A stretch of 64,000 nt of DNA, from positions 1 through 64,000 of the forward strand of contig NZ_JAANIG010000022.1 in NCBI RefSeq assembly GCF_011174675.1, in the 5' to 3' direction. How positions within the stretch are numbered: the stretch's first letter is position 1; every line of letters starts with the position of its first letter. Source of the DNA: Perlabentimonas gracilis. Its GTDB lineage: Bacteria > Bacteroidota > Bacteroidia > Bacteroidales > Tenuifilaceae. The translations under genes and the position numbers were made by a program. The notes under the pieces are model-generated. The model saw only the letters and a list, made by a program, of their open reading frames with translations, was not told the origin of the DNA and searched no databases. Shown in pieces: positions 9,056 to 17,710 of the stretch.

Positions 9056-11431
9056 CTACTCGTATTTAATCGATTTAACAGGGTCTTGCTTTGTAGCTCC
9101 ATAGGTAATAAACCCTATTGATGTTATGGCCAGTGCAATACCAGCAATTGCCGAACCGACAAATATCCATGGGTTGATATCGATTCGATACGCAAAGTTA
9201 TTTAACCAGTCGTTGGCTAAGTAGTACGATATGGGCCAGGCAATAAGCGTTGCGATAATAATAAGCTTGATGAAGCTCCACCATATCATTGTTAGAAGGG
9301 TGAAAACATTGGCTCCCATTACCTTGCGAATGCCAATCTCCTTCACTCGCAGGCTAGTGGAATAGGCTGCTAATCCAACTAGGCCAAGGCATGCAATACA
9401 AATAGCGATAGCGGTAAGCAAAAGGAAACCCTTCGACATGCCCTCTTCAGATGCGTATAGTGAGTTGTAGTTGTCGGACACAAAGGTGAAATTAAGTTCA
9501 TCGTTACCAACAAGTTCTTTCCATTTATTCCTTATTCCTTCAATTGTTGCATTGTGGTTTCCCGGTTCGAGCCTTACAATTAGCATAAACGCATTTTTTG
9601 TATCGAGCTGTATGAGCAACGGCTTTATAGCACTATGCATTGACTCGTAATGAAAGTCTTTAACAACACCAATTACCGAAAGGGGAATATCATTCTCATC
9701 GTGGCTCTTCCAAATCCGCTTGCCTATGGGATCGTCCCAACCCATCCTTTTTACAAGGGTTTCGTTTACCAAAACAGCCAAACTATCGCCGGGTAGTGAG
9801 CAGTCAAATTCTCGTCCTTTTAACAGCTCAATTCCTAAGCTACGGATGAAGTCGCAATCGCCTCGTAACCTTGGGATAAGCATTGTTGCATTGTCTGCAG
9901 ACCCTTCGGGGATGTAATTGCTTGCGCTGAAATCGTGAGGTGGGTTATTGGATGTAATTGAAACGGCCTTAATTCCGTTTATCTTTTCTAACTCCGATTT
10001 AATTACTCTAATATCTGTTGCCGCAGTCATACTCCTTGTGCTTATGGCAATAGAGTTTTCCTTATCGAAACCCATGGCATGCTTCACCAAGAATTGCCTT
10101 TGCTGATAAACAATAGATGTAATTATTATAAGCGATAGACCAGCAGCAAATTGTGATATAATGAGAACGTTGCGGAAGATAGTTTTCTTACCCAGCAAAC
10201 CATTTCCCTTTTTTATCACCTTAATGGGATTAAATGAGCTCAGCACAAAGGCAGGGTAAAATCCTGCAATAACTCCAAGCCCAATCGAGAACAGTAAGAA
10301 CATCAAGGTTACCTTCAGGTTGCTTAGTACGCCGAAAGAGAGCGGAAGTCCAGTTAGCCTTCCGAATGGTTCAATGGCTAATTCGGCAATGGGGAGGGCA
10401 ATTATAAAGGCGATCACCGCAAGTAGCATAGATTCAATAAGGAACTGAAGTACAATGTAATATTTTGGGCTGCCATTTATCTTGCGCATTCCAACTTCGT
10501 ATGCCCTCCGATTGGCCAGGGCTACGCTAAGGTTGGTGTAATTAACTGCTGCTAGTATCACTACAATTATCGAAACTGTTAGCAGGGCAATGATTTGGCC
10601 AATACTACTACCCCCGGTATCGCCAATTCTGTTGGAGTGTAACCTGATGTTTTGAATTGGCATAAGGGTGAAATCCGACTTCCATCCCATTTGTTCTCTA
10701 ATCTCTGCGGTTTTCTCCACCATAAGTGCATTGATTTTTTCTTCAAGCGCTTCAACGTTCGTCAAGTCCTTAACCTTTATGTAGGTGAAAAGGCTACTGT
10801 CATACCATGAGTCGAGAGGGGCTGAGGAGTGTTTGTCAAGGTTCAGCAATGCATCAGCCTTAATGTGTGAGTTCAATGGGAGATCCTTATATACTAGCGA
10901 TACGGCAACCGGTGTGGTGCCATTGTAAAAAAGAGGTTGCCCCAAGGGGTTTGCATTGCCAAATATTTTCTTGGCAGTTGATTCGCTTATGGCAATGCTT
11001 TCGCTTGATAGCAGCGCTTTGCTCTTGTCTCCTATTATAACTTCAATCCCAAAAAGGCTGAAGAAGGATGTATCACACCTAACAATGCGATCCAGGGCAA
11101 TCTCTTTATCGCCATATTTAAGGCTACTACTACCCCTTTCCATTCGCAGGCTCATCTCCACTTCTGGAAATGTCTCAACAAGTGCAGGCCCCATAGCGCC
11201 TGGAGTAACTGCAGCCTCAATGTGCTGATCTGACACAAAAATGTCTTGATTTATCCTAATTATTCTATGGTAATCCTTAAATGATTTTTCGAAGCTAAAC
11301 TCAGCATCAACCTTTAGTATGGCTAGCATTGATATGCTGATGGCTAGGGTTAGCCCCAGTATGTTTAAAAAATTATAGCCTTTGTGGCGCCTAAGGTTAC
11401 GGAGTGAAACAATTAGAAGGTTTTTAAACAT
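9056..11431 (-). CDS. MacB/FtsX-family ABC transporter permease
   Basis: A 791-residue permease with two tandem units. Each has a membrane helix, a MacB-type periplasmic core domain and an FtsX domain. The N-terminal helix is at about 20-42, the first FtsX helices at about 285-400, a central helix near 427-447, and the last helices occupy about 670-790. The second FtsX block has the usual AAYSTSLRVKEIGIRKVMGA. Such permeases pair with a separate MacB/LolD-type ATPase and move or transmit force to substrates in the periplasm (antimicrobial peptides, lipoproteins or lipids). The matching ATPase is two genes upstream (12454-13170), so the unit is an ATPase-permease exporter. The substrate is unknown. 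Confidence 0.9.
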   Translation of the reverse strand: MFKNLLIVSLRNLRRHKGYNFLNILGLTLAISISMLAILKVDAEFSFEKSFKDYHRIIRINQDIFVSDQHIEAAVTPGAMGPALVETFPEVEMSLRMERGSSSLKYGDKEIALDRIVRCDTSFFSLFGIEVIIGDKSKALLSSESIAISESTAKKIFGNANPLGQPLFYNGTTPVAVSLVYKDLPLNSHIKADALLNLDKHSSAPLDSWYDSSLFTYIKVKDLTNVEALEEKINALMVEKTAEIREQMGWKSDFTLMPIQNIRLHSNRIGDTGGSSIGQIIALLTVSIIVVILAAVNYTNLSVALANRRAYEVGMRKINGSPKYYIVLQFLIESMLLAVIAFIIALPIAELAIEPFGRLTGLPLSFGVLSNLKVTLMFLLFSIGLGVIAGFYPAFVLSSFNPIKVIKKGNGLLGKKTIFRNVLIISQFAAGLSLIIITSIVYQQRQFLVKHAMGFDKENSIAISTRSMTAATDIRVIKSELEKINGIKAVSITSNNPPHDFSASNYIPEGSADNATMLIPRLRGDCDFIRSLGIELLKGREFDCSLPGDSLAVLVNETLVKRMGWDDPIGKRIWKSHDENDIPLSVIGVVKDFHYESMHSAIKPLLIQLDTKNAFMLIVRLEPGNHNATIEGIRNKWKELVGNDELNFTFVSDNYNSLYASEEGMSKGFLLLTAIAICIACLGLVGLAAYSTSLRVKEIGIRKVMGANVFTLLTMIWWSFIKLIIIATLIAWPISYYLANDWLNNFAYRIDINPWIFVGSAIAGIALAITSIGFITYGATKQDPVKSIKYE

Positions 11432-11455
11432 AGCTTATGGTTTGTTTTGGCATTA

Positions 11456-12382
11456 CTAAAATCTTGCCCCAATGGCTAGCCTGGCACCAACAATAAGCCT
11501 ATGGCTATGCCCAAATGTATGGTCGACTATCGAGATTGTAGGGTTTGCCATCGGATGCAAATCCTCATTGTAGTTCCATACAATGGATGGCCCTGCTGTC
11601 ATATAAATATGTTTGTTAAATGCGTAACCAAGTTTTGGCGTAAAGCTGTAGTAGTGTGTGTTGAACAACTTGGGTGAACTTACCGATTTAATCTCGGGGT
11701 TAAAAAACAGTTTATTGTTGATATCAATTATGCTACCCACTCCAAAGCCATATTCAAATAGCCTATCGCCATTGCCGCCGTATGAACCTGTAATAAAGGT
11801 GTATAGAGGTTTTACACCTATTTTGAACGAAAGGTTTACAGGGTGCATCTCCGATGCAAAGAGTTCTACTGCTCTGTAGCCACCCTTACGAACAATAGAT
11901 ACAAATCCCAATGGGATTCCGCTTTCTAATGAATCAACATAGTTTACAAATCCCAGCTGAAATCCATTTAGCTTTGATGCGGAATTAACAAACCCAATTT
12001 GTGGGCTATTGGAAGCCGATTTGGTGAAATTTACAAATCCTACTTGTATCCCTGTTAGTGAGTTGAGCGAGGTGTTGACAAACCCCACCTGAGCCCCTTT
12101 GGTGTTCGCCAGCACGCTATTCACAAACCCTACTTGAATTCCCTCGAAATCTTTGAAGTTTGTATTAACAAAGCCAACGTGTACCCCTTTATGATTACCC
12201 ATTGCATTGTTTACAAAGCCTATAAGGGGGTAGTTAAATCCATCGGGAACAAAATTCACAAAGAATGAGTAGATAACCACATCTCTATTCCTTTCCGAGT
12301 CATCTTGCCCATAGCTTAAATGTACGTTAAGCATAATGGAACAAGCAGTAATTGTTACAAATAAAAAATTTTTCATTACCAT
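11456..12382 (-). CDS. Exported surface-repeat protein (GFVN repeats, LA_2272-like)
   Basis: A 308-residue exported protein with an N-terminal signal peptide ending near LSYG-QDD. Residues about 45-160 hold at least seven repeats of roughly 15-24 residues built on 'xGxQVGFVNxxxx', for example GIQVGFVN, GAQVGFVN and GFQLGFVN. The C-terminal half is rich in alternating strands and ends in an aromatic-bounded GARLAIGARF, which suggests an outer-membrane beta-barrel or surface beta structure. Such repeats are known from proteins annotated as LA_2272-type surface repeat proteins; their function is not known. It sits between the ATPase and permease genes, so it is likely made with the exporter. An alternative ATG lies two codons downstream. 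Confidence 0.75.
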   Translation of the reverse strand: MVMKNFLFVTITACSIMLNVHLSYGQDDSERNRDVVIYSFFVNFVPDGFNYPLIGFVNNAMGNHKGVHVGFVNTNFKDFEGIQVGFVNSVLANTKGAQVGFVNTSLNSLTGIQVGFVNFTKSASNSPQIGFVNSASKLNGFQLGFVNYVDSLESGIPLGFVSIVRKGGYRAVELFASEMHPVNLSFKIGVKPLYTFITGSYGGNGDRLFEYGFGVGSIIDINNKLFFNPEIKSVSSPKLFNTHYYSFTPKLGYAFNKHIYMTAGPSIVWNYNEDLHPMANPTISIVDHTFGHSHRLIVGARLAIGARF

Positions 12383-12394
12383 TTTTTTGTGGAA

Positions 12395-12424
12395 GATGGA
12401 TTTGGCTCAAAAGCCAAATCCATC
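12395..12424 (-). other. Strong intercistronic stem-loop between exporter ATPase and surface-repeat gene
   Basis: Arms 12395-12407 and 12412-12424 form a perfect 13-bp stem with a 4-base loop in the 71-base gap between the ATPase stop and the next start. It is not followed by a T run on the minus strand, so it is more likely a processing, stability or partial-termination element than a full terminator. Confidence 0.65.
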
Positions 12425-12453
12425 GTATTTGTTAAATGCATTTACCTATAGTG

Positions 12454-13170
12454 CTACACAGCGCTGGCAAGCTCCTCTTTCATTTTGGGTTGACGGGCAA
12501 TCTGCTTTTCGCTTACCACCTTACCGTCGAGTAGGTTTATAATTCGATGGGCATGCTCTGCATCGCCTTGAGAGTGGGTAACCATAATGATGGTGGTTCC
12601 TTCGCGGTTAAGTTCACCTAGCAGGTTCATCACCTCATTTCCATTGTTGGAATCGAGGTTACCGGTTGGTTCATCGGCAAGGATTACCTTTGGGTTCGAT
12701 ACTACCGCTCTTGCTATGGCCACGCGTTGCTGTTGACCTCCCGATAGTTGCTGTGGGAAGTGGTTGCGCCTGTGCGAAATTCCCATTCTCTCAAGTGCCC
12801 GTTCGGTCATCTCCTTGCGCTGGGCAGGGGGCACTTTTTGGTATACCAAGGGAAGTTCCACGTTTTGGTAAACGGTTAGCTCGTCGATTAGGTTAAAACT
12901 TTGAAAAACAAACCCAATGTTCGATTTGCGAAGAGTGGTGCGATGGCGCTCCCTGAAGTTCGTAACATCTATACCGTTAAAAACGAACTTTCCACCGCTG
13001 GGGTTATCGAGTAGCCCAAGAATATTAAGCAGGGTCGATTTTCCGCATCCCGAGGGTCCCATTATGGCGACAAATTCACCATCCTGCACTTCTATGGATA
13101 TATCGTTGATTGCAGTTGTTTCAACCTCTTCGGTGCGGAATACTTTCATTAAATTTTCAATCTGTATCAT
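12454..13170 (-). CDS. MacB/LolD-type ABC transporter ATP-binding protein
   Basis: A 238-residue nucleotide-binding subunit. It has Walker [10 protein letters not shown] (39-47), Q-loop [11 protein letters not shown] signature [14 protein letters not shown], Walker [13 protein letters not shown] with the TGNLDS extension typical of the MacB/LolD/FtsE group, and switch His in IIMVTHSQ. It powers the FtsX-type permease at 9056-11431 and possibly the orphan permease at 17711-20098. It is the first gene of its operon and lies behind a candidate sigma-54 promoter 39 bases upstream. Confidence 0.95.
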   Translation of the reverse strand: MIQIENLMKVFRTEEVETTAINDISIEVQDGEFVAIMGPSGCGKSTLLNILGLLDNPSGGKFVFNGIDVTNFRERHRTTLRKSNIGFVFQSFNLIDELTVYQNVELPLVYQKVPPAQRKEMTERALERMGISHRRNHFPQQLSGGQQQRVAIARAVVSNPKVILADEPTGNLDSNNGNEVMNLLGELNREGTTIIMVTHSQGDAEHAHRIINLLDGKVVSEKQIARQPKMKEELASAV

Positions 13171-13208
13171 GGCATTTAGTTTAAATTGGTTTTTTATGAT
13201 TAAACCTA

Positions 13209-13224
13209 ATCATAACCTGTGCCA
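13209..13224 (-). promoter_or_regulatory. Candidate sigma-54 promoter of the ABC exporter operon
   Basis: On the minus strand TGGCAC (13219-13224) is followed after 5 bases by ATGAT (13209-13213). The GG of the -24 box and the G of the -12 box have correct spacing; the -12 box departs from the ideal TTGCA. The same TGGCAC-N5-ATGAT recurs upstream of the SDR gene at 24829-24844. Predicted transcription start is near 13197, 27 bases before the ATPase start. Confidence 0.55.
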
Positions 13225-13320
13225 TACAGTGTAATGGTTTGTTATGTAGTGTTTTGAGGGTGTGTAGCTGTAGCAGTTTGTCATCTTATTACGTAAGGGA
13301 TCGTAGTGAAATAGGACAGT

Positions 13321-13340
13321 GGTGTACGCTGGCGTACACC
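13321..13340. promoter_or_regulatory. Palindromic operator / upstream activating site
   Basis: Arms GGTGTACGC and GCGTACACC are perfect complements around a 2-base centre. The site lies about 97 bases upstream of the -24 box of the candidate sigma-54 promoter, the normal place for an enhancer-binding regulator. Its core, GTACG-N4-CGTAC, has the same architecture as the site at 24922-24935. It is not followed by a T run on either strand, so it is not a terminator. Confidence 0.6.
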
Positions 13341-13417
13341 TAAATTAGAGTCAGCTCGATTTCTTTGAAGAGGAAAGGATGCTACCCTGCGTTTATGATT
13401 CTTTCTAGCGCGAGATA

Positions 13418-14908
13418 CTAGCTGTGGCTTGGAACTCTGATTGTAAACTCAGCGCCACCACCCTTACGATCGGATATGCTTATGGTGCCATGGTGCTTCT
13501 CGATAATACCCTGCGCTATGGTAAGCCCTATACCCAGGCCAAAGTCTCCACCCCCGGCTTTGGTTGTGAAGCTGGGCTGAAAAATCTTTTCTTTGATTTT
13601 ATCGGGAATTCCGGGCCCATTATCGGCAATTTTTATCCAAACATAGGAACTGCTTTGCTCCAATCCACATGACAGGTAAAGATTTCCATTATCGTTCATT
13701 GCATCGCAGGCATTAATAATCAGGTTAGTCCACACCTGATTAAGTTCACCTACAAAGCAGTTGACAGGTGGGATGTCTTGTAGGTCATCATCTATCTGCA
13801 CGTTTTTAAGCCTATGCCCAAGAATTTGTAGCGTTTCACGAATACCCACTCGTATATCGGCTCGCTCGGGGCTTTTTCCGGGTTGGCGGCTATAGCTCTT
13901 TAGGCTTTTCACCAGAAACTCAATTCGGCTGGTAGATAACTTTATACCGTTTAGGAATACTCCAGATTGGTATGCGTCGAGCAGTAGGTTTAGGGTCTCC
14001 TGTTGCGACTCTTTTTTCGCAAAAGGATTTAACTGCTCCAAGAGTTCAGCAGACAGCTCGGCGAGGAGTCTTAGCTTTCCCCGTTGAAGAAATGGAAAGT
14101 TATTCGAAAGCATTTTCATGCGCTCCCGCTGTTCCGTGGTGCCGGAGTAATCCCTGTTAATACCCGATTCGAAAAAGAGTCGAACTAATTCTGAACTTGC
14201 AATTCCAGCTGCTTTGTTAAACATGGCCGGTAAATTGGCCGATAGGTAGTCGACAGATCTTAGTAGGGCTGACGCAGGGTTGTTTATTTCATGGGCTAGT
14301 CCAGCAGTCAGTTCTCCTAAAGTGGCCATTTTTTCCTGCGATATGTATGCGTTCCTTGTTCGCTCCAGCTCCGTAATGGTCCGTTGCAACTGGTTGCGTT
14401 CCAACTCCAACTCATTGGTAAGGTGAGCCACCTCCAGGTGGAGCCCAACCACGCTGCGGTATCGCTCGGCAAGGTTTGAGAAGATAAGCCCCTGCAGCGT
14501 GCGGCTAATCTCTGGGTATTTTGTGAAAAAGATATCAAAACTATCGTGGTCGAAGGCAAGGGTCTTTACCTTTGAGTGAGCCTTTATGGTGATGAAAATT
14601 GGTTCGCCTGTTTGGAATGATAGTAGTCCACAAAAGTCGCCTGGCCCAAGCAATCCAATATCAGCCGTAACGTCTTCACCCTCTTTTTGCTGCTGTACCT
14701 CGCCCTCAAGCACAACGTAAAGGTGCTGGTTCTGTTCTCCCTCCTTAAGGATCGTTTCATTGGGTGCAAAGGTCTTGATTAGGCTTATGAGTAGCTGCGA
14801 ACCAGGTATTAGCTGGTTGATGCTCTGTACAAAAGTTGCCTTATCGTAAAGCGGACGGCCAGCCTCTTCGATTACCTTGGGGTTGTTGTGCCTTTTTTTG
14901 GTCATCAT
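13418..14908 (-). CDS. Histidine kinase with cyclic-nucleotide-binding-like input domain
   Basis: A soluble 496-residue kinase. Residues about 40-155 form a Crp-type cNMP-binding fold (NETILKEGEQNQHLYVVLEG, then GPGDFCG). A coiled coil (about 160-200) leads to the HisKA segment, with the phosphoacceptor in ELTAGLAHEINNP. The HATPase domain carries the N box NLIINACDAM and G boxes DNGPGIP and GLGIGL. This resembles stand-alone kinases that read cAMP-like ligands or partner proteins; whether it binds a nucleotide is not shown. It follows a single-domain response regulator and a DASS transporter with short gaps, which suggests one operon and a transport-linked signalling loop. Confidence 0.9.
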   Translation of the reverse strand: MMTKKRHNNPKVIEEAGRPLYDKATFVQSINQLIPGSQLLISLIKTFAPNETILKEGEQNQHLYVVLEGEVQQQKEGEDVTADIGLLGPGDFCGLLSFQTGEPIFITIKAHSKVKTLAFDHDSFDIFFTKYPEISRTLQGLIFSNLAERYRSVVGLHLEVAHLTNELELERNQLQRTITELERTRNAYISQEKMATLGELTAGLAHEINNPASALLRSVDYLSANLPAMFNKAAGIASSELVRLFFESGINRDYSGTTEQRERMKMLSNNFPFLQRGKLRLLAELSAELLEQLNPFAKKESQQETLNLLLDAYQSGVFLNGIKLSTSRIEFLVKSLKSYSRQPGKSPERADIRVGIRETLQILGHRLKNVQIDDDLQDIPPVNCFVGELNQVWTNLIINACDAMNDNGNLYLSCGLEQSSSYVWIKIADNGPGIPDKIKEKIFQPSFTTKAGGGDFGLGIGLTIAQGIIEKHHGTISISDRKGGGAEFTIRVPSHS

Positions 14909-14945
14909 TTATAGCAGAGGGTGAGTTAGTGCGTTCCGATGATGA

Positions 14946-15434
14946 TTAAATAAATCCTTTTGCCCTTATGGCTTCCTGTAATCGCTCCTGATTCAGCATC
15001 GACATGTAGGGAAGTAGGTTGTCGGCATTCTCAATAACGTAGCTGGTTAGCTCATCAATGGCTACATCAAGCAGGTGTTCATGTTTCCAAGGTTTCGATA
15101 CGTATCGATTCAGGCGAGCGTTGTTCACCGCCTGAATGGTATCTTCAAGTCCGGCTTGGCCTGTGAGCAGCACCTTTCGGGTGCTTTTGGTAAACTCATC
15201 GTTTTGCATCTCAATCAGCAGATCAACACCCTTGTCTCCGGGCATGATGTGATCGCAAAGGATTAGCCCAATGCTATGCCCCTCGTTGCGCAGCTCATTA
15301 ATGAGCTTGCGGGCTTCGTTGGCCGAGTTGGCTACCTCAATGGGGAAAACCTCCTCCAGTTGCTCTAAGTCGCGAACAACTACATCCAGCACTTGGGGCT
15401 CATCCTCAACACAAACTATATAGATATCAGTCAT
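14946..15434 (-). CDS. Single-domain response regulator
   Basis: A 162-residue receiver protein. The acidic pocket is in CVEDEP, the phosphoacceptor Asp in LILCDHIMPGDKG (near residue 61), the switch Thr in VLLTGQA and the Lys in VSKPWKHEHL. The last 40 residues are helical and hold no DNA-binding or enzymatic domain, so output is probably by protein contact or phosphotransfer. The cognate kinase is very likely the next gene (13418-14908), 37 bases downstream; the DASS transporter ends 12 bases upstream. The SKPW form and the C-terminal helix resemble receivers found next to cNMP-domain kinases. Confidence 0.88.
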   Translation of the reverse strand: MTDIYIVCVEDEPQVLDVVVRDLEQLEEVFPIEVANSANEARKLINELRNEGHSIGLILCDHIMPGDKGVDLLIEMQNDEFTKSTRKVLLTGQAGLEDTIQAVNNARLNRYVSKPWKHEHLLDVAIDELTSYVIENADNLLPYMSMLNQERLQEAIRAKGFI

Positions 15435-15446
15435 AAGATAATGGTT

Positions 15447-17078
15447 TTAGTTTAGAATAAATGGCCAGTATAGTTGCGATAGGATTAGTGTGGCAACAAT
15501 TCCAACAAGTCCAATAATTAATCCAACCTTAACCATATCGGGCGTTTTTATGTAGCCGGTGCTCATGGCTATGGCGTTGGGTGGGGTTGATATGGGAAGG
15601 AGCATAGCCATATTACACGCCGCACCAATTACAAGGCTGGTAATGATAAGGCTAAACCCATCGCCTGCGATGCCCGTTGCTCCCATACTAACAGCAAGTG
15701 GAATTAACAATGTTGCGGTAACTGTATTGGATAAGAAGTTGGAGAGCATTAGCGCTACAAATCCAAATACCAGCAGTAAAAGAATTTGTGGGAACGCCTC
15801 CCAGGTAATGCTAGAAACTAACCACATAGCCAGGCCAGTATTCTCCATACTTAGCCCTAGTGCTATTCCACCCGCAACCAACCAAAGTACCTCCCATGGT
15901 AGCGATCGGATATCCTCCTTTTTCATAACTCCAGTTATGGTTAGGCCCGCAATTGGTATAAAAGCCACCATGGCGCTGGGGATGCCGTGCTGCGATTCGG
16001 TAAACCATAGTAGTACGGTTGCAATAAATGTGGCGTAGAGTATAATTGCATGAGGTGCTTTGCTAAAGTTACCCTTAAGCGTTAGTTCGAACCGCTTAAC
16101 TGATGCAGGGTATAGCAACCTTAATGTGCCCCAAGTTAAAACCAGCAGTAGAATTACAAGGGGTAGCATAAGCGCAACCCAGCTACCAAAGGCTATGTTT
16201 ATTCCCTGTTGGCTTAGATTGGCTATTACTATTGCATTTGGAGGCGTTCCAATTGGTGTGGTCATTCCGCCAATGTTTGCAGCTATTGGAATACTAAGGG
16301 CAAGCATAATGCGGAACTTATCGTCTTTTGCTACGTGGGCCACAATGGGTATGGCTACTGTCATCATCATGGCGGTGGTAGCTGTATTACTCATAAATGC
16401 CGAGAGCGAGGCTGTAACAATCATCAGCCCAAGGATAATAAACGATGGGTTTGTGCCGAAGGGTTTTAGTAGAACCCTTGTGAGGTTTTTATCCAGATTA
16501 TATTTAACCGATGCCCCAGCGAGCATAAACCCGCCAAGGAAAAGAATTACTATTGGGCTTGCTAAGGTGCCAAAGAATACTGAGAATGAAACTGGCTTGT
16601 ATCCAACCAGCTTATGCTGAACATTTGTTACCACCTTTGTGTCATGATGCAATTTTTCACTTTTCACCTCCACCCAGTCCGCACGGTTTATCACGTTTAC
16701 CTCAGTGGCAAGATAATTCTTGCTATCCGTGGCAATGTAAATTGAATTGCCATCAATTGCCGAAACTGGAACTAGCCAAGTATCTTCGGTATATTGTTTT
16801 ATTGAGGTTTTGGGGAGGCTGGCATCGGAGTATACCAGTCCCTGATGGCTTAGCAGTAATACTTGCAGAAATATTACCAGCATAGATGTGGAGTATATGG
16901 GGATGGTTTCGAACATCCAGAATACGGCTGCCATAAGGAAAATGCTCAGGGTGAGGTGCCCTGCAAACGAAAGACCATTGAATGTGACAGCAAGGGGAAT
17001 GCAGAACCCAATGATTCCCAAACCCAGCCCCACGAAAAACTTAAGTCGATTAGATTTTTGTTTAGTTCTAATTGGCAT
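15447..17078 (-). CDS. SLC13/DASS-family anion transporter with an inserted adaptor-like domain
   Basis: A 543-residue membrane transporter of the divalent anion:Na+ symporter family (substrates such as di- or tricarboxylates or sulfate). Conserved family motifs are present in both halves: SNTATTAMM with PIGTPPNAI, and SNTVTATLL with ISTPPNAIAMSTG. Between the third helix (about 62-76) and the FASP-like entry to the next one (TLASPIVILFLGGF, from 171) lies a soluble stretch of about 85 residues (78-163), which typical members lack. Its TWLVPVSAIDGNSIYIA and DWVEV...L...TKVVTN resemble the membrane-proximal domain of RND/HlyD adaptor proteins. It is first in an operon with a receiver and a kinase. 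Substrate unknown. Confidence 0.9.
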   Translation of the reverse strand: MPIRTKQKSNRLKFFVGLGLGIIGFCIPLAVTFNGLSFAGHLTLSIFLMAAVFWMFETIPIYSTSMLVIFLQVLLLSHQGLVYSDASLPKTSIKQYTEDTWLVPVSAIDGNSIYIATDSKNYLATEVNVINRADWVEVKSEKLHHDTKVVTNVQHKLVGYKPVSFSVFFGTLASPIVILFLGGFMLAGASVKYNLDKNLTRVLLKPFGTNPSFIILGLMIVTASLSAFMSNTATTAMMMTVAIPIVAHVAKDDKFRIMLALSIPIAANIGGMTTPIGTPPNAIVIANLSQQGINIAFGSWVALMLPLVILLLVLTWGTLRLLYPASVKRFELTLKGNFSKAPHAIILYATFIATVLLWFTESQHGIPSAMVAFIPIAGLTITGVMKKEDIRSLPWEVLWLVAGGIALGLSMENTGLAMWLVSSITWEAFPQILLLLVFGFVALMLSNFLSNTVTATLLIPLAVSMGATGIAGDGFSLIITSLVIGAACNMAMLLPISTPPNAIAMSTGYIKTPDMVKVGLIIGLVGIVATLILSQLYWPFILN

Positions 17079-17097
17079 ACTAGTAAAATTTGGTACA

Positions 17098-17105
17098 CAA
17101 AGGTA
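17098..17105 (-). promoter_or_regulatory. Candidate -7 element for the DASS-receiver-kinase operon
   Basis: On the minus strand TACCTTTG fits TAnnTTTG and stands 20 bases before the transporter start, giving a very short leader. A good -33 TTTG is not evident. Confidence 0.4.
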
Positions 17106-17142
17106 TAAAATTAGGATAGTATAATATGACTTATGTAAAGAA

Positions 17143-17175
17143 AAACCCTCGAAAATCGAAGGTTTTAGAGGGTTT
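17143..17175 (-). terminator. Rho-independent terminator after the GNAT gene
   Basis: Arms 17143-17150 (AAACCCTC) and 17168-17175 (GAGGGTTT) pair, and on the minus strand the stem is followed by TTCTTT. It closes the leftward transcription unit that ends with the GNAT gene at 17222 and separates it from the DASS operon. Confidence 0.7.
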
Positions 17176-17221
17176 GTGTTTTTTTGTTAATGCATATAGC
17201 TGTTGCAAAATGAGCAACTTA

Positions 17222-17707
17222 TTAAGCGCCTAATGGCTTAACCATTGTAATGGAAGCATTTGTTGATTCAACCCCCACAAATCCATATCGCTCGTAGAGT
17301 TTTAGAACATAGTTTGCCTTATCTACGCTAAGTGATACGTTTTTATAGCCTAATGCCTCCTGCTTCTGGATCATTTTGCCCTCAGTGCCCTTATGCTTAT
17401 AGGATGGATATAGCGTCATACAGAGTTCTGTGGTTTGCGAATCAACATATCCATACCCTTTATTCTGTTTGGAAAATATTCGAGTCCAAATGGCACCCAC
17501 CAAATTCCCATCAAGTTCCGATACCAAGCAGCAATCACCCTCTCGGCCCAAATCTTCAGCGTACTTAACCAAATCGGGATGCTGAATTATTTCCTCAGAT
17601 GGTTGTTGCTCGCCGTCTGGGACAAATATTACTTGATATAGCATCTCGTTTAGGAAAACAAGTTCATGGGGTTTAATATGTCTAACTTTAATCATTGAGC
17701 AGACCAT
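17222..17707 (-). CDS. GNAT-family N-acetyltransferase
   Basis: A 161-residue acetyltransferase-like protein, 157 if the second Met (17695, MIKVRHIKP) is used. It shows the GNAT order: an N-terminal strand and helix, the central strand with LVGAIWTRI, the acetyl-CoA strand TELCMTLYPSYKHKGTEGKM, and the terminal NYVLKLYERYGFVGV. The pyrophosphate loop reads YKHKGTEGK, not the usual Q/RxxGxG/A, so activity could be altered. The start is 3 bases after the stop of the FtsX permease, so the two are likely translationally coupled. Substrate unknown. Confidence 0.8.
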   Translation of the reverse strand: MVCSMIKVRHIKPHELVFLNEMLYQVIFVPDGEQQPSEEIIQHPDLVKYAEDLGREGDCCLVSELDGNLVGAIWTRIFSKQNKGYGYVDSQTTELCMTLYPSYKHKGTEGKMIQKQEALGYKNVSLSVDKANYVLKLYERYGFVGVESTNASITMVKPLGA

Positions 17708-17710
17708 TAA

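Noticed and set aside
11960-12240. Regularly spaced repeats as a CRISPR array
   Set aside because: They are in-frame GFVN repeats of a coding gene, diverged at DNA level, with spacing set by the protein repeat.
13321-13340. The palindrome read as a transcription terminator
   Set aside because: The centre is only two bases and no T run follows on either strand; the position fits an operator better.
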